Counted from the stretch's first letter, positions 26,757 to 35,970 are shown. The stretch: 64,000 nt of DNA from Alicyclobacillaceae bacterium (GCA_029961045.1 JASBVN010000008.1:37574-101573); one strand, 5' to 3'. Notes: a model not told the origin generated them from the sequence alone. A program made the numbers and translations.

Positions 26757-27203
26757 TCACGTTTGGTCGGGCGCGGGCTCGGACTTCCCCTCCGGGAGAG
26801 GTCGGCCGAACCGGCGCCGCAGTCGTTCCTCTAGAACGGGATCGACGACGTGCAGGTACACCGGCGGTGGAGGCCCCCCGCCCGGTTCGCCGGAGCCGCC
26901 GTCGGGGAGGCCGGCGTGCAGGCGGTCCATGTCGTGAATCAGCCTCCGCACGTCGATTCCCATATGGACGGGTTGATAAGGGGAGAGGTATGCCCGTGCC
27001 GTGCGCCACAATTTCCGGGCTCCGCTCAGGTTGGCCCCTTCCAGGTGGTAGAGGGAGACCGCCGTTTGGATCAACCCCTTCAAAAAGGCCGGCCGTCCGT
27101 GCTCCAACCACAATTCCTCTCCGTATTCGTGGCAGCCATAAAAATTTCGTTCAATGTTAAACGAATTGATGAAATCGAGAAACCGGTCGGGGTATTCGTG
27201 CAT
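26757..27203 (-). CDS. DUF309 domain protein
   Basis: The product is 148 aa. The core FYGCHEYGEELWLE and FLKGLIQTAVSLYHLEGANLSGARKL matches DUF309, a small all-helical family with conserved His and Glu residues and unknown function. The C-terminal 45 residues are Gly/Pro-rich and then charged. ATG 27203 has GAGGGAGG upstream; an earlier in-frame start at 27263 would run through the likely -10 element. It probably shares a transcript with dedA. Confidence 0.85.
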   Translation of the reverse strand: MHEYPDRFLDFINSFNIERNFYGCHEYGEELWLEHGRPAFLKGLIQTAVSLYHLEGANLSGARKLWRTARAYLSPYQPVHMGIDVRRLIHDMDRLHAGLPDGGSGEPGGGPPPPVYLHVVDPVLEERLRRRFGRPLPEGKSEPAPDQT

Positions 27204-27233
27204 GGCCGGGCCTCCCTCACCATGTTCCCCAAA

Positions 27234-27239
27234 ATTATA
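27234..27239 (-). promoter_or_regulatory. -10 element before the DUF309-dedA pair
   Basis: A perfect TATAAT on the minus strand lies 30 bp before the DUF309 ATG. The -35 is weak. Confidence 0.45.
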
Positions 27240-27320
27240 AGGGAAAACCCTCCGGTTTGGCATCTCCGACTTCTAGATTGTCCGGCCGGCCCGCAGGAGG
27301 AACCGGCGGCGGTGGCCGCT

Positions 27321-27349
27321 TTGGCTTTCCCGGAGTTTTTGAGTACAAT
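27321..27349 (+). promoter_or_regulatory. Sigma-A promoter of trxB
   Basis: TTGGCT (27321-27326), 17 bp, TACAAT (27344-27349), about 60 bp before the start. Confidence 0.65.
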
Positions 27350-27411
27350 ATCTGGCGAAAGCCGGGCGTCCCGCGCTTCTCGGGGCCCACCGGGAAGGAG
27401 GAGTGGTCGAA

Positions 27412-28332
27412 GTGCTCTACGACACGGTCATATTGGGAGGAGGACCCGCCGGACTGTCCGCCGCCGTCTACGCGCTGCGGTCCGGTTTGAAGACGGTGGT
27501 GGTGGAACGGGGGCTTTTCGGAGGGCAGATGCAGAACACGGAAGAGATCGAGAACTATACGGGTTTCACATCCATTCTCGGCCCGGAGCTGTCCGAAAGG
27601 ATGCGCGAGCACGCCGAGCATTTCGGACTGGAGACGGTCTTGGGAGAAGTGCAGGGACTCGATTTCGGAAACCGGGTCCATCAAGTTCGGCTTTCCGACG
27701 ACCGCATCCTCGAGGCGAAAACCATCATCATCGCCACCGGGTGCGAACCGAAAAAACTCGGAGTTCCCGGGGAGAAAGAATTTGCCGGGCGCGGGGTGTC
27801 CTATTGCGCCATTTGCGACGGGGCCTTTTTCAAAGACAAGGAGTTGTACGTCGTCGGCGGGGGGGATTCCGCCTGCGAAGAGGGCGTGTACTTGACGAAA
27901 CACGCCCGGAAGGTGACGATCGTTCACCGGCGGGACAAGCTGCGGGCCCAGCCGATTCTCCAAGAGCGGGCCCGGAACAACGAACGGATCTCATTTCTGT
28001 TCAACCGGAGATTGGTGGAGATCCAGGGAGAACGGAAGGTGGAACGGCTGGTGCTGGAGAACACGGTCACCGGGGAGCGGGAAACGGTCCCGGCCGACGG
28101 AGTGTTCATCTATATCGGCCTCAAACCCAACACGGAGTTTCTCCAGGGGACTCCGCTGGTCAACGGGGACGGATGGATTCCCACGGACGAGATGTTGCGC
28201 ACCCCGGTTCCGGGAGTCTTTGCGGCCGGCGACGTGCGCGACACCTGGCTCCGCCAGGTGATCACCGCGGCGGCCGACGGTGCCATCGCCGCGATGGCCG
28301 CCTACCGGTATCTGGAAGAAAATGGGCGTTAA
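27412..28332 (+). CDS. trxB: Thioredoxin-disulfide reductase
   Basis: The product is 306 aa. FAD motif [19 protein letters not shown], redox-active CAIC (Cys132 and Cys135 in [11 protein letters not shown]), NADPH motif [15 protein letters not shown], and C-terminal FAD motif [24 protein letters not shown] are all visible. It reduces thioredoxin with NADPH. GTG 27412 is chosen because AAGGAGGAG ends 9 bp before it; GTG 27403 would touch the Shine-Dalgarno. It appears monocistronic, with its own promoter and terminator, and is not beside hprK/lgt as in many Bacillota. Confidence 0.95.
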   Translation: MLYDTVILGGGPAGLSAAVYALRSGLKTVVVERGLFGGQMQNTEEIENYTGFTSILGPELSERMREHAEHFGLETVLGEVQGLDFGNRVHQVRLSDDRILEAKTIIIATGCEPKKLGVPGEKEFAGRGVSYCAICDGAFFKDKELYVVGGGDSACEEGVYLTKHARKVTIVHRRDKLRAQPILQERARNNERISFLFNRRLVEIQGERKVERLVLENTVTGERETVPADGVFIYIGLKPNTEFLQGTPLVNGDGWIPTDEMLRTPVPGVFAAGDVRDTWLRQVITAAADGAIAAMAAYRYLEENGR

Positions 28333-28366
28333 ATGGCGTTGAATGTGGATCGAAAACGGCAGACGC

Positions 28367-28399
28367 GGGCCCGCCGGAGAGGCGGGCCCTTTGTCCTTT
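28367..28399 (+). terminator. Intrinsic terminator of trxB
   Basis: GGGCCCGCC (28367-28375) pairs with GGCGGGCCC (28381-28389), followed by TTTGTCCTTT. Confidence 0.85.
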
Positions 28400-28449
28400 C
28401 GGAGCGGGCGGATGGTGTATAATGAAGGAGCCGATGCGGCGGAAGCCCG

Positions 28450-28713
28450 TCAGTCCCGGTCCCTGTCGTCCTGATCCGGCGGCAGGGCCATCAGAAACAA
28501 CCATTCAAACAGCGACACGGCGGCGATGAAAACGGCGGTGTGCAGGGCCGACGATTTCAAGTCGACGGGATGGGTGTCGTCGAAGTAATACAGGCGGCGC
28601 ATTTCCGGGCTTAAGGACTGTTCCCATTGCCAGGTGCGGACGTCTCGGATGAAGTAGCCGACCGCGATCGCCACAAGGATCACGGTGACGACGAGAGAAG
28701 CTTTTCGCACCAT
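28450..28713 (-). CDS. Small membrane protein of unknown function
   Basis: The product is 87 aa with an N-terminal hydrophobic segment (about residues 6-21) and a second near residues 58-76, joined by a polar stretch rich in Trp, Tyr and Asp. I do not recognise a family. The ATG at 28713 is backed by GGAGG 7 bp upstream, and GC third positions favour coding on this strand. It is transcribed away from the LCP gene and ends near the trxB terminator region. Confidence 0.6.
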   Translation of the reverse strand: MVRKASLVVTVILVAIAVGYFIRDVRTWQWEQSLSPEMRRLYYFDDTHPVDLKSSALHTAVFIAAVSLFEWLFLMALPPDQDDRDRD

Positions 28714-28819
28714 GGCTGATCCTCCTTCAATCGGACAAACTCAAAGACAACATATCACGAAAGCGAAAAAGATGCTACGGCCGCCGGAAGAGGTGAGGAG
28801 GATTCGGAGGCGGGGGACT

Positions 28820-29917
28820 GTGGCGAGACGATTGCGGCTTCTGATTTTGGCGGCGGTCCTCTTCGGAGCGGGATACTACGGATGGGGATTGGGGCGGTTC
28901 TTGGCGGGCATTGTCGACGACGGCGCGCCTCCGGGCCGGTGGCCGGAGGGGGATGTGCGCGTGTTGCTCTTGGGCGTGGACAACCGGGGCGGGGATCCCC
29001 ATCCCCGTTCGGACACCATGATCTTGCTCAACGTGCCTCGGGACGGCCGGCCGCTCACCGTCGCTTCGATCCTTCGGGACACGTGGGTACCCGTCGAGGG
29101 CGCCGGGAAAGAGAAAATCAACGCCGCGTACGCTCTCGGGGGGCCGGATCTGGCCCGGCGCACGGTGGAACAGTGGCTAGGGGTGGATGTTCCCTATTAT
29201 GCGGTGACGGACTTTGAGGGGTTCATCCACATCGTCGACGCCCTTGGAGGCGTGGACATCGACGTGGAAAAGCCGATGGATTACGTGGACGACGGGCGGT
29301 ACGACATTCATCTCCGTCCCGGACGGCAACATCTCAACGGCGCCGAGGCGCTGGGGTACGTGCGTTTCCGGCACGACGCCCTCGGCGATTACGCCCGCAC
29401 CGAGCGGCAGCGGAAATTGATCAAAGCGGTGGCGGAAGAAATGAAGAAACCGAAAAATCTGATCCGCCTGCCGGAGGTTCTTTGGGCGGTCCGCCCTTAT
29501 GTCCGGACCAACGTATCTCCGCTGGATCTGGTGCGGCTGGGCTGGTACGGCTGGCGGGCCCAGTTCGCCGGGATCGAGGCATTGCAGCTGCCCCAGCCGG
29601 GAGCCTTCCGGGAAGGCTGGTCGCCGGACGGACAGAGCATTCTCGTTCCGGATACCGCGGCGGTTCAAGCCTATGTGCGGGACCATTTCGCGGCGGCCGT
29701 CTCCGGGTTTTCTGCCGGCCGGTCTTCCGGCCGAGGAACGGTGGTGGCCGAGTGGGTCAACGTCCGCGCCGGCCCCGGGACCGATTATCCGGTCGTCGGC
29801 CGGCTGGAGCGGGGGGCGGTCTTTGAGGTGACGGGCCGGGAGGCGGGATGGGCGAGCATCCGCCTGAAGGATGGGCGGGACGGATACGTGAGCGAGGAGT
29901 ACATCCGGTTGGAATAA
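28820..29917 (+). CDS. LytR-CpsA-Psr (LCP) family protein with C-terminal SH3b domain
   Basis: The product is 365 aa with the preferred start. A short basic N-terminus and one membrane segment lead into the LCP domain: LLLGVDNRGG, RSDTMILLNV, ASILRDTWV, KINAAYALGG and YVRFRHDALGDYARTERQ carry the conserved Arg/Asp residues. A C-terminal SH3b domain (about residues 305-365; VNVRAGPGTDYPVVGRL) is probably wall-binding. LCP enzymes attach teichoic acids or other glycopolymers to peptidoglycan. GTG 28820 has GGAGG 9 bp upstream; ATG 28772 and 28712 are in frame, but the latter would overlap the divergent gene's start. Confidence 0.9.
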   Translation: MARRLRLLILAAVLFGAGYYGWGLGRFLAGIVDDGAPPGRWPEGDVRVLLLGVDNRGGDPHPRSDTMILLNVPRDGRPLTVASILRDTWVPVEGAGKEKINAAYALGGPDLARRTVEQWLGVDVPYYAVTDFEGFIHIVDALGGVDIDVEKPMDYVDDGRYDIHLRPGRQHLNGAEALGYVRFRHDALGDYARTERQRKLIKAVAEEMKKPKNLIRLPEVLWAVRPYVRTNVSPLDLVRLGWYGWRAQFAGIEALQLPQPGAFREGWSPDGQSILVPDTAAVQAYVRDHFAAAVSGFSAGRSSGRGTVVAEWVNVRAGPGTDYPVVGRLERGAVFEVTGREAGWASIRLKDGRDGYVSEEYIRLE

Positions 29918-29932
29918 AAGGAGTGAATGTCC

Positions 29933-30715
29933 ATGGAAATGCGCGGTTTGGCGGGGATTGTCACCGCGGCGAGCAAAGGGCTCGGCCGGGCGGTCGCCCT
30001 GGAATTGGCGAAGGCCGGAGTGAACTTGGTCGTGGCCAGCCGGGATCCCGAACGAATTCGGGAGGCGGCCGCCGACATCCGGTCCCGTACCGGTGTCGAG
30101 GTCGAGGCGGTGGCTGCCGATGTGTCCACAGTCGAGGGGATCGAACGCATCGTCCAGACGGCGGTGGACCGGTTCGGCCGGGTGGACATTTTGGTCAACA
30201 ATGCCGGTGGACCTCCCGCCGGCCCCTTTGAGGAGTTTGACGACGAGGCTTGGTACCGGGCCTTTGAACAGAACCTCATGAGCGTCGTGCGGGCGATTCG
30301 GTTGGTGGTTCCCCACATGAAGCGACAGGGCGGGGGCCGCATCGTCAATCTGACTTCTACCTCTGTGAAACAACCGATCCCCAACCTGATCCTGTCCAAT
30401 ACCATTCGGGCCGGGGTGGCGGGGCTGACCAAATCCTTGGCGACGGAATTGGCGCCCTATCATATTCTGGTGAACAACGTCGCTCCGGGGCGGATCGACA
30501 CCGACCGGGTCCGGGAACTGGACCGGGCGGCTGCGGAGCGGACGGGACGGCCGGTGGAGGACGTTCGCCGGCGTTGGGAGTCGGAGATTCCCCTCGGACG
30601 GTACGGAACTCCGGAGGAGTTCGCAAAGGTGGTCGCCTTCTTGTGCTCTCCGTCGGCCAGTTATGTGACGGGAGTGACTTTGCCGGTGGACGGCGGATGG
30701 ACGAAGGGCCTGTAA
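29933..30715 (+). CDS. Atypical short-chain dehydrogenase/reductase (SDR)
   Basis: The product is 260 aa. SDR features are GIVTAASKGLGRAVALELA (nucleotide site, with Thr-Ala-Ala replacing the usual TGG), VDILVNNAGG, and the C-terminal VAFLCSPSASYVTGVTLPVDGG. The usual YxxxK active site is missing: after the Ser-rich strand (NLTSTSV) the helix reads LSNTIRAGVAGL, with Ser-Asn-Thr and Arg in place of Tyr and Lys. This matches a divergent BKR-like SDR group. The substrate is unknown. The ATG at 29933 sits 9 bp behind AAAGGAG; ATG 29927 is too close. Confidence 0.85.
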   Translation: MEMRGLAGIVTAASKGLGRAVALELAKAGVNLVVASRDPERIREAAADIRSRTGVEVEAVAADVSTVEGIERIVQTAVDRFGRVDILVNNAGGPPAGPFEEFDDEAWYRAFEQNLMSVVRAIRLVVPHMKRQGGGRIVNLTSTSVKQPIPNLILSNTIRAGVAGLTKSLATELAPYHILVNNVAPGRIDTDRVRELDRAAAERTGRPVEDVRRRWESEIPLGRYGTPEEFAKVVAFLCSPSASYVTGVTLPVDGGWTKGL

Positions 30716-30770
30716 ACCGGGGCCTGCGGTGGCCTGTTTTGAAAAACCGCCGAAAGGAGGGAACAAACCG

Positions 30771-30935
30771 GTGAACCGGATCCAATATCGCGGAAAATGG
30801 TACACCTTCCCGGAGGCGATCGAGGCGGGCCTGGTTCAGCCGACCCGGCACCGGGACCGGGAGGAAAGAGACAAAAGGAGGCGCGCTTCCCGGCCGGTTC
30901 TGCTCCGTCCCCGCAAGGAACCGGATTCTTCTTGA
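30771..30935 (+). CDS. Small basic protein of unknown function
   Basis: The product is 54 aa. The N-terminal NRIQYRGKWYTFPEAIEAGL looks folded, while the C-terminal half is dominated by Arg, Lys, Glu and Asp. GTG 30771 is supported by AAAGGAGGG 9 bp upstream, an unusually strong site. It lies 55 bp after the SDR gene and ends before the metY promoter. No family is recognised; an RNA- or nucleic-acid-binding role is only a guess from the charge. Confidence 0.6.
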   Translation: MNRIQYRGKWYTFPEAIEAGLVQPTRHRDREERDKRRRASRPVLLRPRKEPDSS

Positions 30936-30941
30936 CGGGAA

Positions 30942-30970
30942 TTGACATGGTTGGGTCTCTTCGCTACAAT
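30942..30970 (+). promoter_or_regulatory. Strong sigma-A promoter of metY
   Basis: TTGACA (30942-30947), exactly 17 bp, TACAAT (30965-30970), 50 bp before the metY start. The short leader leaves no room for an S-box riboswitch. Confidence 0.88.
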
Positions 30971-31008
30971 CAGCATAATCCGATTTGACAACTATGAAAA
31001 TGACATAG

Positions 31009-32310
<1,302 letters not shown>

Positions 32311-32329
32311 TCCGGAACGGCCGCCGCGA

Positions 32330-32357
32330 GAGGCTCCGCAAGGGGCCTCCTTTTTTA
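32330..32357 (+). terminator. Intrinsic terminator of metY
   Basis: GAGGCTCC (32330-32337), tetraloop GCAA and GGGGCCTC (32342-32349) form an 8 bp stem, including one G-T pair, followed by CTTTTTTATTTTT. Confidence 0.92.
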
Positions 32358-32457
32358 TTTTTCCGGTCGACAACCTTCAACACCGTTCCCGAAGGGAAAC
32401 GGCCGCCGGACGGCGAAGGAGTGAGAACCCGGAATTCTCCCAGGAAGGGTGATGAAG

Positions 32458-32847
32458 ATGTCCGGCAAAGTTCATCTTCGGCTACGGTTGGGGACGGTCG
32501 CCCTCGTGCGCGTGGATACGAGGATTCCCCTGGGGTTGGCGGAACGGTTTCGGAGGCGGTGCGCCGAGTTGGAATGCTCGCAGGAGGAAGCCTTGGCCGC
32601 CCTGATCGAGGCCTTTGTGGAAGGAACTCCCGGCGATCCGGAGGACCGGACGGAAAGCTTGCAAGGCGGATTCCCGTCCGCCGGTGTCCAGTGGGAGCAC
32701 GCCGCCGAGCGTTCTCCCGCGGAGCAAGAAGAGGTGCCCAAAGAGGAGGACGTCTGGGCCTTTTGGCGCGATATGCAGCACAATAAGCGAGAAAGGTTCG
32801 AACCGGGCGAGCGCCTGCCCTTCGTCATCACGCCCTTTCAAAATTGA
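32458..32847 (+). CDS. Hypothetical protein with possible ribbon-helix-helix N-terminus
   Basis: The product is 129 aa. The first half has a strand followed by two helices (LVRVDTRIPLGLAERFRRR, then CSQEEALAALIEAFVEG), the pattern of Arc/CopG ribbon-helix-helix proteins. The second half is acidic and ends in an Arg/Pro-rich tail. ATG 32458 lies 8 bp after AGGAAGGG; GTG 32449 and ATG 32452 are also in frame. It is preceded by the metY terminator but no clear promoter. Function unknown; DNA binding is an inference. Confidence 0.6.
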   Translation: MSGKVHLRLRLGTVALVRVDTRIPLGLAERFRRRCAELECSQEEALAALIEAFVEGTPGDPEDRTESLQGGFPSAGVQWEHAAERSPAEQEEVPKEEDVWAFWRDMQHNKRERFEPGERLPFVITPFQN

Positions 32848-32895
32848 CGGCCGGCCTTCGGGCCGGCCGCGCCACGGGGGCGACGGAGTGCGCTT

Positions 32896-33429
32896 TCACT
32901 CCTTGCGGGAATGGGGGTCTTTCTCCGGTTCTTCGCTCCGGGCGTGTTCGAAGCGTCGAAACAGGGGGAAATTCGGAAACAGTTCATATACGCGTAAAAT
33001 GAAATATACCAGAATAGAAGCGAGGAGCCCTGTGACGTACAGACCCGACCCGATCAACAGGCCGATGGAAGCCGCCACCCAAAGGCTGGCGGCGGTGGTG
33101 AGTCCCCGAACCATTCCCGACGGCTCCTTGAGGATGGTGCCCGCTCCGAGAAAACCGATGCCGGTGACCACCTGGGCGGCGACGCGGCCCGGATCGACTC
33201 CTCCTTGGGTGGTGGCGGGGAAGCCGTAGATGCTGGCCAGAGCGTACAGACAACTGCCGAAGGTCACCAGGGAGTAGGTTCGGAATCCGGCGCCTTTGCC
33301 GTGTTCCACCCGGACGTGCAACTCCCGTTCGACCCCGATGATCGCTCCGGCCAGAAACGCGATCAACAGCCGGAGGATCATGGGCCCGAGGACGTTTGCC
33401 TCCCGGGACAGTTCCTGCAGCAGTTCCAT
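32896..33429 (-). CDS. MgtC/SapB family membrane protein
   Basis: The product is 177 aa. The MgtC motif GAIIGVERELHVR, plus FRTYSLVTFGSCLYAL, GIGFLGAGTILKE and GLTTAASLWVAASIGLLIGSGLY, is clear across four to five membrane segments. Family members affect magnesium homeostasis and membrane physiology; the Bacillus role is uncertain. The ATG at 33429 has AAAGGGAGG upstream. It is 42 bp downstream of the solute-binding protein gene on the same strand. Confidence 0.92.
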   Translation of the reverse strand: MELLQELSREANVLGPMILRLLIAFLAGAIIGVERELHVRVEHGKGAGFRTYSLVTFGSCLYALASIYGFPATTQGGVDPGRVAAQVVTGIGFLGAGTILKEPSGMVRGLTTAASLWVAASIGLLIGSGLYVTGLLASILVYFILRVYELFPNFPLFRRFEHARSEEPEKDPHSRKE

Positions 33430-33471
33430 CTCAAACCTCCCTTTCGGCGGGCCGCGCCCGGCGGCTTTCTT

Positions 33472-35109
33472 CTAGCGATTGCCCGCCATCGGCGAGGGGT
33501 TGACCGCCAGCCGCTCCGGGTGCCGGAAGAAGACCACCTTCCACGGCTCCGCCTGTTCGGTGTGGACGATCGACGTCCGGACGGCGAGGAAGCCGGTGGG
33601 ATAGACCAGCGGCAGAACGGGCACGTCCCGGGCCAACCATTCGTCCACCCGGCGGTATGCCGCCTGTCGCGCGCTTTGCTCCAAAACTTCCCTCGCTTGC
33701 CGGAACAACTGATCGACCTCCGGATTGTCGTACTCCTGAAAATTGTATTCGCCCCGGCTTGTCACCAGATCCGCAAAGGCGTCGGGATCCGGTCCCAACA
33801 GATAGAGGTTGAGCGCCAGATCGAAATTTTTATGTTCGGCCCCAAGGATCTGGTAAAACGAAGCCCGGTCGACCCCTTTGGGTTGGATCTGAATGCCGAC
33901 GGCGGCGGCCTGATCCGCCAGCAGTTCGGCAATGCGTTCCGTCGTCCGGTCTCCGATGTAAAGCAACTGCAGCGTCAATGTCCGGCCGTTTTTGACCCTC
34001 ACGCCCGACGGACCGGCTAGCCATCCGGCTTCGTCCAGGATTTTTTTGGCCCGTTCCGGGTCCGGAGCCGGCGCGGTTCCTGAGGTGTGTGCCCAGTTCC
34101 CCGGCGGGAAGAGAGAGACGGCCGGCGTCGCCAGGTCCGGAGCTCCGAATCCCGACCGGGCGATCTCCGCCCGGTCGACGGCCAGAGAGAGGGCTCGGCG
34201 CACCGCCGCATCCGCCGCGGGCGATCCTTTGACGTGAAACAACAGCGTCAACACGGCGCCGCTGTCAAAGCGCAGAAGGTTGACGGTGCTGGATGCCTTC
34301 TGATCGCTCCGCAATTTCAACACATCTGCCGGTGAGGGCGCAAACACGTCGATATTCCCGTCGGCAAAGGCGGAGCGCATCCCCGATTCCGGTACGATGC
34401 GGAAGATCAACTTGTCCACTCCGGGCTTTCCGCCGAAATAGTCGTCAAATCGCTTTAATTCGATGCTCTGCCCGCTTTTCCACTGCTGAAAACGGAACGG
34501 GCCCGTGCCGACCGGATTGTTGTTGAACCGGGGGTTTTTCACGTCTTCCGGTTTGGAAAAAACGTGCTTCGGCAAAATGCCGATCGTCAACGCGTTGACG
34601 AAGGAGGCGGAAGGCCGGGGAAGCCGGATTTCCACCGTCAAATCGTCCACCGCCCGGATTTCGGGCGGTTTGCCGTCCACGAGAAACAGCGACCGGTAAG
34701 GAGAGTCCACCTGCGGGTCCGCGACCGCCCGGTAGGTAAACACGACGTCTTCCGCTTTCAGGGGTTGTCCGTCGTGCCATTTGACATCCGGCCGCAGCCG
34801 GATGACGTACGTGCGACCGCCGTCGCCGACGGTTACCTGCTGAGCCAATTCCGGTTGCAACGCACCTCCGGGACCTTCCGATTCGACGCTGTCGAACAGC
34901 GCGTGGCTGACGGCCAGGGACGAACGGTCCTCGGCGAAAATCGGATTGAGGGTCAGCGGTTCGGATGCGATGCCGACGGCGATCTCGGTCGGCGGGGGCG
35001 GCGGAGGACTGACGGGTTTGGCCACAGAACCGCAACCTGCCGTCCCGGCGGCGGTCGCCAGTGCGAGGGCGATCCACAGCCCTCGTTTCCCTGTCGGTTT
35101 TCGCAACAT
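33472..35109 (-). CDS. Family 5 extracellular solute-binding lipoprotein (peptide/nickel ABC type)
   Basis: The product is 545 aa. A signal peptide ends in a lipobox-like AAGTAGC with Cys near residue 26, followed by a Pro-rich linker. The mature part matches SBP_bac_5 proteins: LTLNPIFAEDRSSLAVSHALFDSV, VIRLRPDVKWHDGQPLKAEDVVFTYRA, FNNNPVGTGPFRFQQWKSGQ and ALSLAVDRAEIA. Such proteins deliver oligopeptides or nickel to Opp/Dpp-type importers. No permease or ATPase genes are nearby, so it is an orphan receptor here. Confidence 0.9.
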   Translation of the reverse strand: MLRKPTGKRGLWIALALATAAGTAGCGSVAKPVSPPPPPPTEIAVGIASEPLTLNPIFAEDRSSLAVSHALFDSVESEGPGGALQPELAQQVTVGDGGRTYVIRLRPDVKWHDGQPLKAEDVVFTYRAVADPQVDSPYRSLFLVDGKPPEIRAVDDLTVEIRLPRPSASFVNALTIGILPKHVFSKPEDVKNPRFNNNPVGTGPFRFQQWKSGQSIELKRFDDYFGGKPGVDKLIFRIVPESGMRSAFADGNIDVFAPSPADVLKLRSDQKASSTVNLLRFDSGAVLTLLFHVKGSPAADAAVRRALSLAVDRAEIARSGFGAPDLATPAVSLFPPGNWAHTSGTAPAPDPERAKKILDEAGWLAGPSGVRVKNGRTLTLQLLYIGDRTTERIAELLADQAAAVGIQIQPKGVDRASFYQILGAEHKNFDLALNLYLLGPDPDAFADLVTSRGEYNFQEYDNPEVDQLFRQAREVLEQSARQAAYRRVDEWLARDVPVLPLVYPTGFLAVRTSIVHTEQAEPWKVVFFRHPERLAVNPSPMAGNR

Positions 35110-35223
35110 CCTACCGAACTCCTTTCCTGGTGCCCAAGAGGTGCGGTGGAAGATCGAACGGAGACTTCACAAATCGACCTTATCATAACAAAAAAGCCTT
35201 CCCTCGTGCACCCGGACGGGCGA

Positions 35224-35253
35224 TTGTCGGAACCCGGATGGGGCGGGTATAAT
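35224..35253 (+). promoter_or_regulatory. Sigma-A promoter of the small membrane protein gene
   Basis: TTGTCG (35224-35229), 18 bp, TATAAT (35248-35253), 44 bp before the ATG. Confidence 0.65.
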
Positions 35254-35297
35254 ACAATGCGGAAGCTTTGCGAAGGAACGAGAAAGGAGTCGTCGAC

Positions 35298-35468
35298 ATG
35301 GTCTTGTCCGGAATTTTCTTCGTAATCATGGCCCTCTTTGCCCTGAAGGCCATGATCGGTGCCTTGTCAGAAAAAGGGTGGGGACGGTCCGGTTTTCTGT
35401 TTCTCTCCGTTCTGGGGTTGGCCTCGGCGGCCTTCATCAACTTTACGGCGGCTATGGGAGCAAAATAA
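35298..35468 (+). CDS. Small two-helix membrane protein (possibly DUF2759-like)
   Basis: The product is 56 aa with two hydrophobic helices (about residues 3-21 and 31-50) joined by SEKGWGRS. Size and layout recall the DUF2759 proteins of Bacilli, but similarity is only general. The ATG at 35298 is 8 bp after AAAGGAG, and the gene has its own sigma-A promoter and a terminator, so expression is likely. Role unknown. Confidence 0.65.
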   Translation: MVLSGIFFVIMALFALKAMIGALSEKGWGRSGFLFLSVLGLASAAFINFTAAMGAK

Positions 35469-35501
35469 AAAAGTGCTTGCACGGCCGGAGGGGAAAGGGA
35501 A

Positions 35502-35534
35502 AACCGCCGGGTTTCGGTTCCCGGCGGTTTTTTG
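35502..35534. terminator. Bidirectional intrinsic terminator
   Basis: AACCGCCGGG (35502-35511) pairs with CCCGGCGGTT (35520-35529), followed by a T run on the plus strand. An A run precedes it, so it can also act on the minus strand. It separates the small membrane protein gene from the convergent HesB-like gene. Confidence 0.9.
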
Positions 35535-35537
35535 TCT

Positions 35538-35819
35538 TTAGCAAGAGGAATGAAAGTCCGGATGCCGGACGAGAAACCCGCCTTCTTCGGAAAAGTCGAT
35601 CACGAGTTTGTCTGTAAAGGCGGAGGCAAAGGCGTCGGCGACCACCGGAATTCCCGAGACGTCCACCACGGTGTCGCCTGCTCGCGACTCATCCAGAGTC
35701 AGCGTAAAGTTCGGTCCCCCTCACCCGGGGAGGACGATGACCCGCAGTTTATCCTCCGGCCTTCCCTCTTCCCGGAGAATGCGCCGGATCTGTTCTTGGG
35801 CCGTTTCCGTAATGATCAA
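35538..35819 (-). CDS. HesB/IscA-like selenoprotein (in-frame TGA read as Sec33)
   Basis: Read from TTG 35819 to TAA 35538 the frame is 93 aa with one internal TGA at codon 33 (35723-35721). Both sides are coding-like and in the same frame: IITETAQEQIRRILREEG and KLRVIVLPG before; GGPNFTLTLDESRAGDTVV, FTDKLVIDFSEEGG and a terminal Cys after. This matches HesB-like proteins related to IscA (iron-sulfur assembly), where TGA replaces the conserved Cys (LPG-U-GGPNF). GAGGTGAG precedes TTG. A SECIS-like hairpin follows the TGA. The alternative, a nonsense-mutated pseudogene, fits less well. No sel genes lie in the window. Confidence 0.82.
35680..35703 (-). promoter_or_regulatory. Candidate bacterial SECIS hairpin
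   Basis: On the minus strand GACTC (35700-35696), loop TGGAT and GAGTC (35690-35686) form a perfect 5 bp stem, extended by GCT/AGC across a small internal loop. The apical loop begins 25 nt after the TGA, inside the 16-37 nt window of the bacterial SECIS model, and has G at its second position. Confidence 0.65.
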
Positions 35820-35850
35820 AGCTCTCACCTCGCTTTTCACTCTGCCGACT

Positions 35851-35856
35851 ATTATA
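35851..35856 (-). promoter_or_regulatory. -10 element of the HesB-like gene
   Basis: TATAAT on the minus strand, 31 bp before the TTG start. The -35 is poor. Confidence 0.5.
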
Positions 35857-35970
35857 CCCCTGGGGGTGATAAAGGAAAAGGCGCGTCCCCTATGCCACCG
35901 GTGGCCCGCCGCATTGGATCGCAAAAAGCGAAGGGCCGGCACGGTGAGGAAATTTATGTAAATCCCGCAT

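Noticed and set aside
32849..32871. GGCCGGC-CTTCG-type hairpin between the ribbon-helix-helix-like gene and mgtC as a terminator
   Set aside because: The stem is good but no T run follows on either strand, so it is not listed as a terminator; it could still mark the convergent junction.
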